Shown: positions 52,198 through 60,696 of the stretch, piece after piece | Layout of the letters: each line of letters starts with the position of its first letter | Numbering within the stretch: the stretch's first letter is position 1 | Made by a program: the position numbers and the translations under genes | Origin: CAYSWF01 sp964562905 | Lineage (GTDB): Bacteria > Patescibacteriota > Andersenbacteria > UBA10190 | Direction of reading: 5' to 3' | Assembly (NCBI GenBank): GCA_964562905.1 | Contig: CAZLVG010000001.1 | Coordinates: 10,860 to 74,859, forward strand | Length of the DNA stretch: 64,000 bases | Notes under the pieces: model-generated | The model's input: only the letters and a program-made list of their open reading frames with translations | Database searches by the model: none | What the model was told of the DNA's origin: nothing

Positions 52198-53943
52198 TCA
52201 TTCCCTGGCTACGCGCAACACTTCTTCTAAGCTGGTTACTCCGCTGGCCACTTTCATAAAACCGTCCTCCACCATGCTTACCATGTTCTGTCCTTTGCGC
52301 GCCGCCTCTTCCAGCTGTCCAGAAGTAGTCTGCGGCTTTATTATCTGCTGCATTTCGGACGTTATTTCCATAACCTCGTAAATACCGATTCGCCCCTTGT
52401 AGCCGTCGTGACACCGCTGGCAGCCGCCCGCTTCGCCCGTCTTATAAAGCGGCATCTCCGTCCAGTCGGCATTGCTTTCAACTACTCCTTCCTTTCGTAA
52501 AACATTCAATACGCTGTCCATGTCAAACTCGTCCTGCAAATCTTTAACCAAAGCCGGCGTGAACTTCGACCGCCGCCGGCACTTGTCGCACAACCGTCTC
52601 ACCAGGCGCTGGGCCAGAACTAGGTTTAAGGTGGAAGCCAGCAGAAAAGCTTCCACTTTCATGTCCCGCAACCGCGGCAAAGCGCCGGCCGCGCTGTTAG
52701 TGTGCAGCGTAGACAGCACTAGGTGCCCCGTCAGCGCCGCGTTAACGGCCAGCGAAGCCGTCTCCTCGTCCCGGATCTCACCTACCATAATAATGTCCGG
52801 GTCCTGCCGTACCAGCGACCGCAGGCCGTTGGCAAACGTAAGCCCGATGCGGGAACGCACCTGGGTCTGATTAATGCGGGGCATACGGTATTCTATCGGG
52901 TCTTCAATAGTGCTGATGTTCACTTCCGAAGTGTTTACCTCCTTCATAACCGCGTACAGCGTGGTGGTTTTGCCGGAACCGGTAGGACCTGTGACCAGTA
53001 TCATACCGTGCGGGTGGTGAATGGCCTGGCGCAGTACCTTTAACTGTTTTTTGTTTATTCCCAGGTCATCCAATCCCAGCCCCTGCCCTGATTCGTCCAA
53101 CAGGCGCATTACTATTTTTTCACCGTCATAGACCGGCAGGGTGGACACGCGGAAGGCCACTTTGTAATTGTCGGACTCTATTTTAAAACGGCCGTCCTGC
53201 GGCAAACGGTGTTCATCAATTTTCAAATTAGCCAGCACCTTCACCCTGGCCACCAGGCCGGGCAACACCGTCTTAGGCAGTATCAGCATATCCCGCAGAA
53301 TCCCGTCTATACGGTAGCGAACGATAACTTTCTTCTCGGCGGGCTCTATGTGAATATCCGAGGCGCCTTCCAGAATGGCGTGCTTCAAAATTGCCTGGGC
53401 GATACGTATAACCGGCAGGTCGTCAGCCGATTCAACTTGCTCCCCCTGCTCCACTACATTTTTAAGTTCTTCGCCGACTACGTCTGAAAGCTCCGCCTTC
53501 AAGCTCTCTTGGTATTGGTTCAGCACGTTCTGTATGGAGGCAACGCTGGCCTGAGCCACCTCCACGGGCATGTCCACCTTTTTGCGCAAGAACTCCACCA
53601 TTTGCCGATCGCTGGGGCTGGCCATGGCCACCCGCAGCCCTTTATCCGTCTGCTCGTAAGCTATGATCATGTGGCCGCGCGCCGTGGATTCAGGAAGAAC
53701 GTTAAGCACTTCCCGCGGAACTCTCTTATCTCTCAAATCAACGTAAGGCACCTGCGCCGCCTCCGCCTGAACTTTGGCCAAGTCTTCGCCGTCCACCAGG
53801 CCGCTGTCCACTAAAGCAGCCTGCCAGCCGGCACCGGCCTCCAGCTGCCGCTTTATCTCCTCCAGCTCTACCTCTTTCTTGAACAAATCTCTGCTAGCCA
53901 GCGTTTGCAGGATATTACCAATGGCGACAGTATCCTCTACCAT
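52198..53943 (-). CDS. pilB: Type IV pilus extension ATPase PilB (GspE family)
   Basis: 581 residues. Walker A GPTGSGKTTTLYAV (near 318), Asp box and Walker B (QDPDIIMVGEIRDEETA), His box LTGHLVLSTLHTNSA, and a C-x-x-C pair (CDKCRR with CQRCHDG) for zinc. An N-terminal MshEN-like domain (LPVIRI follows it) is present. It powers pilus assembly with PilC. No second ATPase (PilT) is in the window. An extended -10 (TGG-TACACT) ends 6 nt before the ATG, suggesting a leaderless operon start. Confidence 0.96.
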   Translation of the reverse strand: MVEDTVAIGNILQTLASRDLFKKEVELEEIKRQLEAGAGWQAALVDSGLVDGEDLAKVQAEAAQVPYVDLRDKRVPREVLNVLPESTARGHMIIAYEQTDKGLRVAMASPSDRQMVEFLRKKVDMPVEVAQASVASIQNVLNQYQESLKAELSDVVGEELKNVVEQGEQVESADDLPVIRIAQAILKHAILEGASDIHIEPAEKKVIVRYRIDGILRDMLILPKTVLPGLVARVKVLANLKIDEHRLPQDGRFKIESDNYKVAFRVSTLPVYDGEKIVMRLLDESGQGLGLDDLGINKKQLKVLRQAIHHPHGMILVTGPTGSGKTTTLYAVMKEVNTSEVNISTIEDPIEYRMPRINQTQVRSRIGLTFANGLRSLVRQDPDIIMVGEIRDEETASLAVNAALTGHLVLSTLHTNSAAGALPRLRDMKVEAFLLASTLNLVLAQRLVRRLCDKCRRRSKFTPALVKDLQDEFDMDSVLNVLRKEGVVESNADWTEMPLYKTGEAGGCQRCHDGYKGRIGIYEVMEITSEMQQIIKPQTTSGQLEEAARKGQNMVSMVEDGFMKVASGVTSLEEVLRVARE

Positions 53944-53966
53944 CCGTATAGTGTACCATAAAACCC
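53944..53966. promoter_or_regulatory. Overlapping divergent promoters of pilB and the metal ABC transporter
   Basis: Only 23 nt separate the two ATGs. Minus: TGG-TACACT (53958-53950) ends 6 nt before the pilB ATG. Plus: TATAGT (53947-53952) or TACCAT (53954-53959), the latter 7 nt before the ABC ATG. The two -10 regions overlap, so the promoters probably compete. Confidence 0.5.
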
Positions 53967-54713
53967 ATGGACGACCGCGCTCTGGAAGTGAAAGACCTCA
54001 CCGTAAAGTTGGGGGGGCACACCGTACTTGATAACATTAACTTCGCTGTGGAGGCGGGTTCCGTTACCGCCATCATTGGTCCTAACGGCGCCGGCAAGTC
54101 CGTATTGTTGAAAGCCGTGCTGCGCCTTACTCCCAAGGCCAGCGGCCGCGCGCGCATATTCGGAATTGACCATGAAAAATACCGGCAGGTCTCCCCCTTA
54201 GTTTCGTACATCCCGCAATCCCCCGCCTTTGATCCTGCCTTTCCCTTGACTGTGCAAGGACTTTTCTCTTTAAAATCCCTCCGCCCCTTAGGCATGAGTC
54301 GCGGCGAAAAGTTGCGCGCGGATGAGCTGCTGGATATGGTGGGAGCCAAACACCTGTCGTCAAAACGGTTGAGCGCCCTGTCAGGGGGCCAGCTCCAACG
54401 CGTGCTGCTGGCTTACAGTCTTATGGACGAACCGAAGCTCCTGCTGCTGGACGAACCAGCAGCCGGTATAGACGTCAGCGGACAGGAAACTATCTATCCC
54501 CTGCTGGCCCGTATTCAGAAAAAAGAAAACCTTACTTTAATCATAGTCAGCCACGAATTGCAGATCGTTATGGAATACGCCAGCCAAGTGCTTTGCCTTA
54601 ACAGGAAAATTCTTTGTGCCGGTCTGCCCCACAAAGTGCTGTCCAACGAAATACTGAAAAAAATGTACGGCACGGAAGTGCGGCACTTCACTCATAACCA
54701 GCACCATCTGTGA
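53967..54713 (+). CDS. Metal ABC transporter ATP-binding protein (ZnuC/MntB-like)
   Basis: 248 residues. Walker A GPNGAGKSVLLKAV, Q-loop VSYIPQSPAFDPAFPLT, signature LSGGQLQRVLLA, Walker B LLLLDEPAAGID, and H-loop VSHELQIV. The closing FTHNQHHL is His-rich, common in zinc systems. It overlaps the ABC-3 permease by 4 nt. No substrate-binding protein gene is in the window. Confidence 0.94.
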   Translation: MDDRALEVKDLTVKLGGHTVLDNINFAVEAGSVTAIIGPNGAGKSVLLKAVLRLTPKASGRARIFGIDHEKYRQVSPLVSYIPQSPAFDPAFPLTVQGLFSLKSLRPLGMSRGEKLRADELLDMVGAKHLSSKRLSALSGGQLQRVLLAYSLMDEPKLLLLDEPAAGIDVSGQETIYPLLARIQKKENLTLIIVSHELQIVMEYASQVLCLNRKILCAGLPHKVLSNEILKKMYGTEVRHFTHNQHHL

Positions 54714-55528
54714 CCGCTGACTTTATCGTCATATTGTCACTGCCCTTCTTCCAGCGCGCCCTGGCAGTGGGGCTGATCCTGGGCGCCTTGATGGCACTGC
54801 TGGGAGTGATAGTGGTACTGCGGCGCCTGTCATTTTTTTCCGACGCCATCGGCCACTCCGCGCTGACCGGCATCGCGCTCGGCCTGCTGCTGCAGATCGA
54901 CCCGTTTGTCAGCGCTTTTGTGTACACGCTGTTGGTGGCAGCGGCCATCTCGGGTGTGCGCCTGAAATCCCGCCTGCCGCTTGATTCCCTGCTGGGCGTC
55001 TTTTTTGCCGCCTCCGTGGCTCTGGGTGTGATTATCATTCAACTTATACCCGGCTACCAGGCTAATCTTATAGCTTTCCTGTTTGGTGACATTCTGACCG
55101 TCAGCCGTTTTGACGTCATCCTCTCCCTGGCAGTGGCCGGCGCGGGGGCGCTGGTTATGCTGCTGGCCGGAAAAACGTTCGTGGCTATAGCTTTTGACGC
55201 CTCGCTGGCCCAAGCCGAAGGCGTGCCGGTAAGCGTCTATGAGCTGGTGCTCATGTTGCTGTTGGCGGCCGTAGTGGCTTTAGCCATAAAGTTCATCGGG
55301 GTTATTCTGGTCACGGCTATGCTTATCATTCCCGCCGCCAGCGCGCACAACATATGCCGCACCTTGTCCTCCATGTTCGTTGTCAGTGTGCTCATCGGCC
55401 TCGTCTCCGTAGCGGCGGGCATGACGGCCAGTGCCGCGCTGGGTACTGCTTCCGGGCCCACCGTCGTGCTTACCAGCACCGCTTTCTTCGCCCTCTCCCT
55501 CTTCCTGAAACCGGCCGTTAAAGCCTAG
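54710..55528 (+). CDS. Metal ABC transporter permease (ABC-3/ZnuB family)
   Basis: 272 residues with seven to eight helices, GTG start inside the ATPase stop. ABC-3 features: LALMALLGVIVVLRRLSFFSDAIGHSALTGIALG and VKFIGVILVTAMLIIPAASAHNI. Likely import of zinc, manganese or iron, with the metal not determined. The convergent murB gene ends 25 nt downstream. Confidence 0.94.
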   Translation: MTADFIVILSLPFFQRALAVGLILGALMALLGVIVVLRRLSFFSDAIGHSALTGIALGLLLQIDPFVSAFVYTLLVAAAISGVRLKSRLPLDSLLGVFFAASVALGVIIIQLIPGYQANLIAFLFGDILTVSRFDVILSLAVAGAGALVMLLAGKTFVAIAFDASLAQAEGVPVSVYELVLMLLLAAVVALAIKFIGVILVTAMLIIPAASAHNICRTLSSMFVVSVLIGLVSVAAGMTASAALGTASGPTVVLTSTAFFALSLFLKPAVKA

Positions 55529-55553
55529 GCCGGCGCGGCTGCTTAACAGCTGC

Positions 55554-56567
55554 TCACGCCGCCGGCACCACCACCGGCTCGCGCTCCAACTGCAGGCCGA
55601 ACTTGTCCTTAACCGCGGCTTGAATTTCTTCCGCCAGCGCCAGCAGCTCCTCGGCGGTGCCGCCGTAGTTCACCAGCGCCAGCGCGTGGCGCGGCGATAC
55701 GCCAGCCCCCGCGCGCCGGTAGCCTTTTTCAAAACCGGCCTGTTCAACCAACCACGCCGCCGGTATTTTCACCTTCTCGCCAGCTTCAAAACAGGGAATG
55801 TGGCCGTGCCTGTCCGTCAGCTCTTTGAATTTGGCTCTGGTAATAACAGGGTTGAGAAAAAAAGAGCCGCAGGAGCGCGCGTGGGGATCGTCTGGCAGAG
55901 CCAGCGCCGATTTGGCGCGCCGCAGCTCCATCACCGCCCGCCGCGCCCGGCTTAAAGAAGGATTGTCCCCTGCCGCCCGTGCCAGCTGCTCGTACCTTAT
56001 GTCCGCTTTACCTCCCGGCCGCAGCTGAAAGGCCGCTTCCGTTATCAGATAGCGCCCTTTGTCTTCTTCTTTAAAACGGCTGCGCCGGTAGCCAAAACCG
56101 CACTGGCCGGCCGCCAAAGAAACCTCGGTCAGCTTTTCTGTATCCAGCGCTTTGACCTCGGTGATAAAATCGGACGCCTGCCGCCCGTACGCCCCCGCGT
56201 TCTGTACCGGGGCCGCCCCCACCGAACCGGGTATACCCGACAGGCACTCCAGTCCGGCCCAACCGCGTTTTACGCATTGCTCCACCAGTGCGTCCCACCG
56301 CTCTCCAGCCGCCGCCCTAACCAGGCCCCCGGCGCGCCAATCAATACCCGTCAAATTATTTTTAACGACCAGCCCGCTGTAGCCGGCGTCCGCGAATACC
56401 GTGTTACTCCCCCCGCCCAACACATGAACGGGCAGCCCCTTGCCGCGGGCGAATGACAACGCCGCCTTCAGTTCCTCGGATGTCCGGCAACGCGCGAAAT
56501 AACGGGCCCGGCCGCCCAAACGAACAGTGGTGTAAGGAGCCAGCGGCACATTTTCTTCCATCTCCAT
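55554..56567 (-). CDS. murB: UDP-N-acetylenolpyruvoylglucosamine reductase
   Basis: 337 residues. FAD-binding PP-loop VLGGGSNTVFADAGYSGLVVKN, GIPGSVGAAPVQNAGAYG, catalytic GFGYRRSRFK (Arg) and SCGSFFLNP (Ser). The C-terminal part KIPAAWLVEQAGFEKGYRRAGAGVSPRHALALVN is typical. It reduces the enolpyruvyl group in muramic acid synthesis, so the cell makes peptidoglycan. It is divergent from pepA. Confidence 0.96.
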   Translation of the reverse strand: MEMEENVPLAPYTTVRLGGRARYFARCRTSEELKAALSFARGKGLPVHVLGGGSNTVFADAGYSGLVVKNNLTGIDWRAGGLVRAAAGERWDALVEQCVKRGWAGLECLSGIPGSVGAAPVQNAGAYGRQASDFITEVKALDTEKLTEVSLAAGQCGFGYRRSRFKEEDKGRYLITEAAFQLRPGGKADIRYEQLARAAGDNPSLSRARRAVMELRRAKSALALPDDPHARSCGSFFLNPVITRAKFKELTDRHGHIPCFEAGEKVKIPAAWLVEQAGFEKGYRRAGAGVSPRHALALVNYGGTAEELLALAEEIQAAVKDKFGLQLEREPVVVPAA

Positions 56568-56643
56568 ATCCTAAACCATCACATAAATTTACCCCGGCGC
56601 CAAATTTGCCCTTTGGGAGCAGTTCATGGTAGCTTGACCGGCT

Positions 56644-58188
56644 ATGGTTACTGTTAACGTAAAAGTGCTGACAGACAAGCCGGCCGCGGCGCGTGCCGAC
56701 ATTGTGGTTACACCGGTCTTCGCGGGCCGGCGCCTGGTGTCCTCCCTGCCCCCGGCCGCCCAACAGGATTTAAAGGCGTCTTTGCGCCAACTGGACTTCA
56801 AGGGAGACTGGGCCGCGGCTGAACTGCTAACGCCGCCCCTCACCAAAAGAATTAAAGCTCCTTTTGCCGGCCTGGTGGGACTGGGCAAGGAAGAAAGTGC
56901 AGCTAAAATTGCGGAAGGCATGCGCCGGGGTTCGGGCGACATCGTCCGAAAAGCGCAACAGAACAATTTAAGCAGCCTGGCGGTTGACTTAAGAAACGCC
57001 AAAGAAAAAACCAGTTGTCTGGCCGCGGCTGCCATGGAAGGGGTCTCGCTGGCCAATTATCAGTTCGTGGAGTATTCACAGCGCCTGCGCCGGCAGCAGA
57101 AGGCACGCCGCCTGCGGCAACTACAGTTGCTGGTTAACCCTGACTGCCTGCCGGCAGTCAAAGAAGTCGTGCGGGAAGAGAAGCCGGCCTTATCAGCGGT
57201 GGAACTGGCACGGAATCTGGTTAATCGTCCGGCCGAAGATATAACTCCCGCCAGCCTGGTCAAACAGGCCCAGGATCTGGCCGACAGGCACCCGCGTATA
57301 AAACTGAAGGTGCTGGACAAAAACCAGGCCGGCAGACAGGGATGGAATGCTTTTCTGGCCGTGGCCCGCGGCTCCAACAACCCTCCTTATGTCATCCACC
57401 TGACCTACAGTCCGTTTGGTGCCAAGAGCGCCAGGGCTGGCGCCAAGTTAAAAAGGATATTCCTGGTAGGCAAGGGGATAACCTTTGACTCCGGAGGTTT
57501 AAGCCTTAAAAGCGGAGAGGATATGGAGTTAATGAAGAGCGACATGGCCGGAGCCGCTACAGTGTTAGGCGTGTTTTCCGCCCTGGGCCGGTTGGCACCC
57601 CAGGTGGAAGTCCACGGGATAATAGCGGCCTGCGAGAACATGCCTTCAGGCACGGCTTATCGGCCCGGCGACATTCTGACGGCAAAAAACGGCAAAACAA
57701 TTGAGGTGGTAAATACTGACGCGGAAGGGCGCGTTACTCTGGCCGACGCCCTGTCCTACGCGTCGGAACACAAGCCGGACGCCATCGTGGATCTGGCCAC
57801 GCTGACCGGAGCCTGTATCGTGGCGCTGGGCAGCACCGTGGGAGGACTGATGGGCAATCACAAACAGTTGCAGCGTCAGTTAATGAGGTCAGCTTGCCGG
57901 GCTGGCGAGGGCGCGGCTTCCCTGCCTATGCCGGAGGAATACCGCAGCTGGCTGGACAGCCCAGTAGCCGACATACGCAACGTCTCCAGCGTTAAAGCGG
58001 GAGGAGCCGTAACGGCCGCTCTTTTCCTTAGAGAGTTTGCGGGCAACACGCCCTGGGTGCACTGGGATATAGCCGGGCCAGCCTACGCGGAGCGAACGGT
58101 ACTGCCTTACCACAGCCAAGGCGGGACTGGATACGGCGTGCGCGCGCTGCTGGATTTTCTTAAAAGTTTTTCCGCGGAAAACCAGTAA
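56644..58188 (+). CDS. pepA: Leucyl aminopeptidase (M17 family)
   Basis: 514 residues. The C-terminal catalytic domain has the two-metal signature: FLVGKGITFDSGGLSLK, KSDMAGAATVLG, and NTDAEGRVTLADALSYA; the active-site Arg is within EGR. The N-terminal macro-like domain is present. It releases N-terminal residues in peptide turnover. An alternative ATG at 56626 ends after three codons. Followed by an intrinsic terminator 30 nt downstream. Confidence 0.96.
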   Translation: MVTVNVKVLTDKPAAARADIVVTPVFAGRRLVSSLPPAAQQDLKASLRQLDFKGDWAAAELLTPPLTKRIKAPFAGLVGLGKEESAAKIAEGMRRGSGDIVRKAQQNNLSSLAVDLRNAKEKTSCLAAAAMEGVSLANYQFVEYSQRLRRQQKARRLRQLQLLVNPDCLPAVKEVVREEKPALSAVELARNLVNRPAEDITPASLVKQAQDLADRHPRIKLKVLDKNQAGRQGWNAFLAVARGSNNPPYVIHLTYSPFGAKSARAGAKLKRIFLVGKGITFDSGGLSLKSGEDMELMKSDMAGAATVLGVFSALGRLAPQVEVHGIIAACENMPSGTAYRPGDILTAKNGKTIEVVNTDAEGRVTLADALSYASEHKPDAIVDLATLTGACIVALGSTVGGLMGNHKQLQRQLMRSACRAGEGAASLPMPEEYRSWLDSPVADIRNVSSVKAGGAVTAALFLREFAGNTPWVHWDIAGPAYAERTVLPYHSQGGTGYGVRALLDFLKSFSAENQ

Positions 58189-58217
58189 ATTCGCCGCCTG
58201 TCGGCAGAAGCCGGAGC

Positions 58218-58251
58218 GGGCAGGAGCCAGACGCTCCCGCCCCCTTTTTTT
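58218..58251 (+). terminator. Intrinsic terminator of pepA
   Basis: GGGC-A-GGAGC (58218-58227), a five-nt loop, GCTCC-C-GCCC (58233-58242), CC, then seven T (58245-58251). One mismatch in the stem. Confidence 0.8.
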
Positions 58252-58288
58252 CGCCCGGCCTTGGCGCCAGGCTGCGGCGGGCAAGCCC

Positions 58289-58350
58289 AGCCTTGGCTCC
58301 GCCTGGGCGGGGCCAAGGCTTTAAGGGGACGCCGCGCGCCGGCGCGCGGC
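58289..58350. repeat. Two GC-rich palindromes between convergent genes
   Basis: 58289-58320 is a near-perfect 32-nt palindrome (AGCCTTGGC...GCCAAGGCT, with CCGCC/GGCGG inside and one G-U). 58331-58350 is a perfect 20-nt palindrome (GCCGCGCGCC GGCGCGCGGC). The region lies between pepA and the convergent methyltransferase gene, so it may also act as a terminator for either. Confidence 0.6.
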
Positions 58351-58417
58351 GGGAGATCCTGCCGGCCCGTGCCAGCAAGCGGCTGGCGGGGCGGTAAGAG
58401 ATTAGGCGTGGCTGATA

Positions 58418-58963
58418 TCAGCCCGCTTCAGATCGGTACGGTTTTCTGATCCACAGACAGCTATAAAAACCGGTACTGGAGTTCAAAACATCGCACCCTT
58501 CTTCAGACAGGATCTTTCTAACTTCCGGCCAGTACGACCCACCGCCGCCCAGTCCTATCAAACCTCCCTGGCGCACCACTCTTATCAGCTGCCGCGTGGC
58601 TTTTTGCAAGTCATCAATGTTCTGCAGCACATTAATCGCGACCACAATATCAAAGCGCTCCCTTTCAAAAGGAATGTTCATCAAATCGGCCTGGCTCCAG
58701 TTCAGGCGCTGCCCGTACTTCTTTTTTAAACGCTTGATATTGCCGCCAGTAGAGGGATCAATGTCAACAGCCGTCAATTCAACTTGTGGAAAAGTTTCCA
58801 GTATACGGCGCGAGGTAAAACCGCTTCCCGAGCCAACTTCTAACACCTCGCCGCGAAATGGCTCCGGGCAGCTCCGCAAAAAACGCGGGACAAACCACCT
58901 TATATGCCAGCGATGAGGCCACCAGTCAACCCACCAACGCTGCCAGCGACCAACCGAAACCAT
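58418..58963 (-). CDS. Class I SAM-dependent methyltransferase
   Basis: 181 residues from the ATG at 58963, 16 nt after the stop of the small membrane protein. SAM motif I VLEVGSGSGFTSRRIL, acidic motif II AVDIDPSTGG, and motif IV FDIVVAINVLQNI. The N-terminus is unusually Trp/Arg-rich (RWQRWWVDWWPHRWHIRWF), maybe for membrane contact. The longer frame to 59113 would overlap the membrane protein and is not favoured. Substrate unknown. Confidence 0.85.
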   Translation of the reverse strand: MVSVGRWQRWWVDWWPHRWHIRWFVPRFLRSCPEPFRGEVLEVGSGSGFTSRRILETFPQVELTAVDIDPSTGGNIKRLKKKYGQRLNWSQADLMNIPFERERFDIVVAINVLQNIDDLQKATRQLIRVVRQGGLIGLGGGGSYWPEVRKILSEEGCDVLNSSTGFYSCLWIRKPYRSEAG

Positions 58964-58979
58964 TAGCTGGAGGTTGCCC

Positions 58980-59279
58980 TCAAACTCCTCCCGCGCCAGG
59001 GTTGCCCGGAGCTCCTCCTTCTGAACCGGGAGTTGCCGAAGGGGGCGGAGGAGGCGTTTCGGAGGAATCAAGGGGTTCTGCCGCCTGCGACATATCTTTC
59101 TTGTCGCCGGCAAACATCACCAGCGCCACAATAACTGACAATATACCGACCACCACCTGTATCCAGGGAAAGCCTCCCGTCAGCGTCGTCAATCCGGAAT
59201 ACAAACCGGGAATTAAATGAACCAGTCCGCCTACCAGCAGCAACACTGCTGCCCACAAACTCAAACTGTTATTAGACAT
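58980..59279 (-). CDS. Small two-helix membrane protein
   Basis: 99 residues. Two helices (about 5-24 and 33-56; SLWAAVLLLVGGLVHLIPG, WIQVVVGILSVIVALVMFAG) and an acidic, then Pro/Gly-rich tail (PPPPPSATPGSEGG). The start is fixed by a perfect GGAGGTGA five nt before the ATG at 59279; a GTG at 59288 is not favoured. Overlaps the glyA 3' end by 8 nt, so the SD lies inside glyA. Function unknown. Confidence 0.8.
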   Translation of the reverse strand: MSNNSLSLWAAVLLLVGGLVHLIPGLYSGLTTLTGGFPWIQVVVGILSVIVALVMFAGDKKDMSQAAEPLDSSETPPPPPSATPGSEGGAPGNPGAGGV

Positions 59280-60696
59280 GGAGCTCACCTCCTTGTTTTA
59301 CGGTTTCCATTATAGTTTCCTTCTTGATATCAGTATAGCCGTTTATCGGCAGGGGGAACAGACGCGCCACCTCCCGCACTTCGCCCGCCAAACGCTTGAA
59401 GCCATCCGCGTGCTTAACTGTCTCTTCAAACTTGTTAAAGGCAAGATTGGCTATCGGCGCGCACAGGCCAGCCGCTTCCTTAAGCCAGCCCGCCACCAGG
59501 TCCATCTCTCTTTCTCTCATGCCGCGCGTAGTAACCCACGGCGTGCCCAAACGCAGAGCTGATGGGTCGGCAGGCGGGCGCGTCTCCTGCGGCATGGTAT
59601 TAAAGTTGACCACCAACCCCGCGTAATCAAGCGCCCGGGCCAGTTTGCGCCCCAGCAGCGGCGCTCTGTCATTCAAATCAAGCAATAGTAGATGCTTGTC
59701 CGTACCATCGGCTACCAGTTTAAACCCGCGCTTTTTCAGGGATGCCGCCAGGGCCCGCGCGTTGCGCACCACCTGTACCGCGTAGCGCCCGAATTGGGGT
59801 TGTAACGCTTCCCCCAACCCCGCGCACACAGCGGCTATGTTGTGATTGTGCGGTCCGCCCTGCAAACCAGGCAGAACGGCTCGGTTAATTTTTCCCATAA
59901 GCTCGCCCCGCGCCAGCACGATCGCTCCGCGCCCGGATCTTAGCGTCTTGTGGGCGGTCATGGTTACGATATCGGCTATGCCCACCGGCGAGGGCAGCGC
60001 CCCTCCTGCTACCAGGCCAGCCTCGTGGGCAATATCGGCCAGGTAAAGCGCGCCGGCGCGGGCGGCAATATCCTTCATCCTCTCGTAGTCAATCAATCGC
60101 GGGTAAGCCGTGCCCCCCGTAATGATCAGCTTAGGCTTATACTCTAAGGCAATCTTTTCTATCTCGTCATAGTCCAGCAACTGCGTAGACGGATCGGTTT
60201 TGTATTGCACAGTTTTGAACAAGCGCGAGGTAATGTGCACCTTACGGCTTCCCCCTTCATACACCAGCTTTCGCGGGTTAGCTTTCCTTCCCGGCTCATA
60301 GGACCAACCGTGGGAGAGATGGCCACCGTCGGGCAAGTACATGCCCAGCATGGTGTCGCCCGCCTGTAGCACCGCCAAGTAAACGGCCAGGTTAGCGTTA
60401 CTGCCGGAAAGAGCCTGCACGTTCACCTCCCAGTCATCCGGCAGTTTAAATAAGCGGCGCGCCCTCTCAATAGCCAGCTGCTCAATCTCATCCACGTGCT
60501 GGTTGCCCTCGTAGTAACGCCGGCCTACGTTGCCCTCTGAATATTTATGCATAAAAACCGAACCGGCTGCTTCGCGTACGGCCGGGGAAAAAAAGTTCTC
60601 CGAGGGAATCAACGACAGTTTATCCTGCTGCCGCCGCTCCTCCGCCCGCAAGACACCAAACAGCTCTGGATCCGTCTTCCTAAGACCACCGCTCAT
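59272..60696 (-). CDS. glyA: Serine hydroxymethyltransferase
   Basis: 474 residues, about 50 longer than common GlyA. PLP lysine is in TMTAHKTLRSGRG (near residue 249). SENFFSPAV, YYEGNQHVDEIE and YAGLVVNFNTMPQE are conserved. It converts serine and THF to glycine and methylene-THF. It overlaps the ThyX-like gene stop by 4 nt, and methylene-THF is the carbon donor for ThyX. Confidence 0.96.
   Translation of the reverse strand: MSGGLRKTDPELFGVLRAEERRQQDKLSLIPSENFFSPAVREAAGSVFMHKYSEGNVGRRYYEGNQHVDEIEQLAIERARRLFKLPDDWEVNVQALSGSNANLAVYLAVLQAGDTMLGMYLPDGGHLSHGWSYEPGRKANPRKLVYEGGSRKVHITSRLFKTVQYKTDPSTQLLDYDEIEKIALEYKPKLIITGGTAYPRLIDYERMKDIAARAGALYLADIAHEAGLVAGGALPSPVGIADIVTMTAHKTLRSGRGAIVLARGELMGKINRAVLPGLQGGPHNHNIAAVCAGLGEALQPQFGRYAVQVVRNARALAASLKKRGFKLVADGTDKHLLLLDLNDRAPLLGRKLARALDYAGLVVNFNTMPQETRPPADPSALRLGTPWVTTRGMREREMDLVAGWLKEAAGLCAPIANLAFNKFEETVKHADGFKRLAGEVREVARLFPLPINGYTDIKKETIMETVKQGGELHV

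Noticed and set aside
58963..59113. Longer methyltransferase start at 59113
   Set aside because: It would overlap the small membrane protein for 134 nt and add a low-complexity Arg/Pro stretch; the ATG at 58963 follows its stop by 16 nt.
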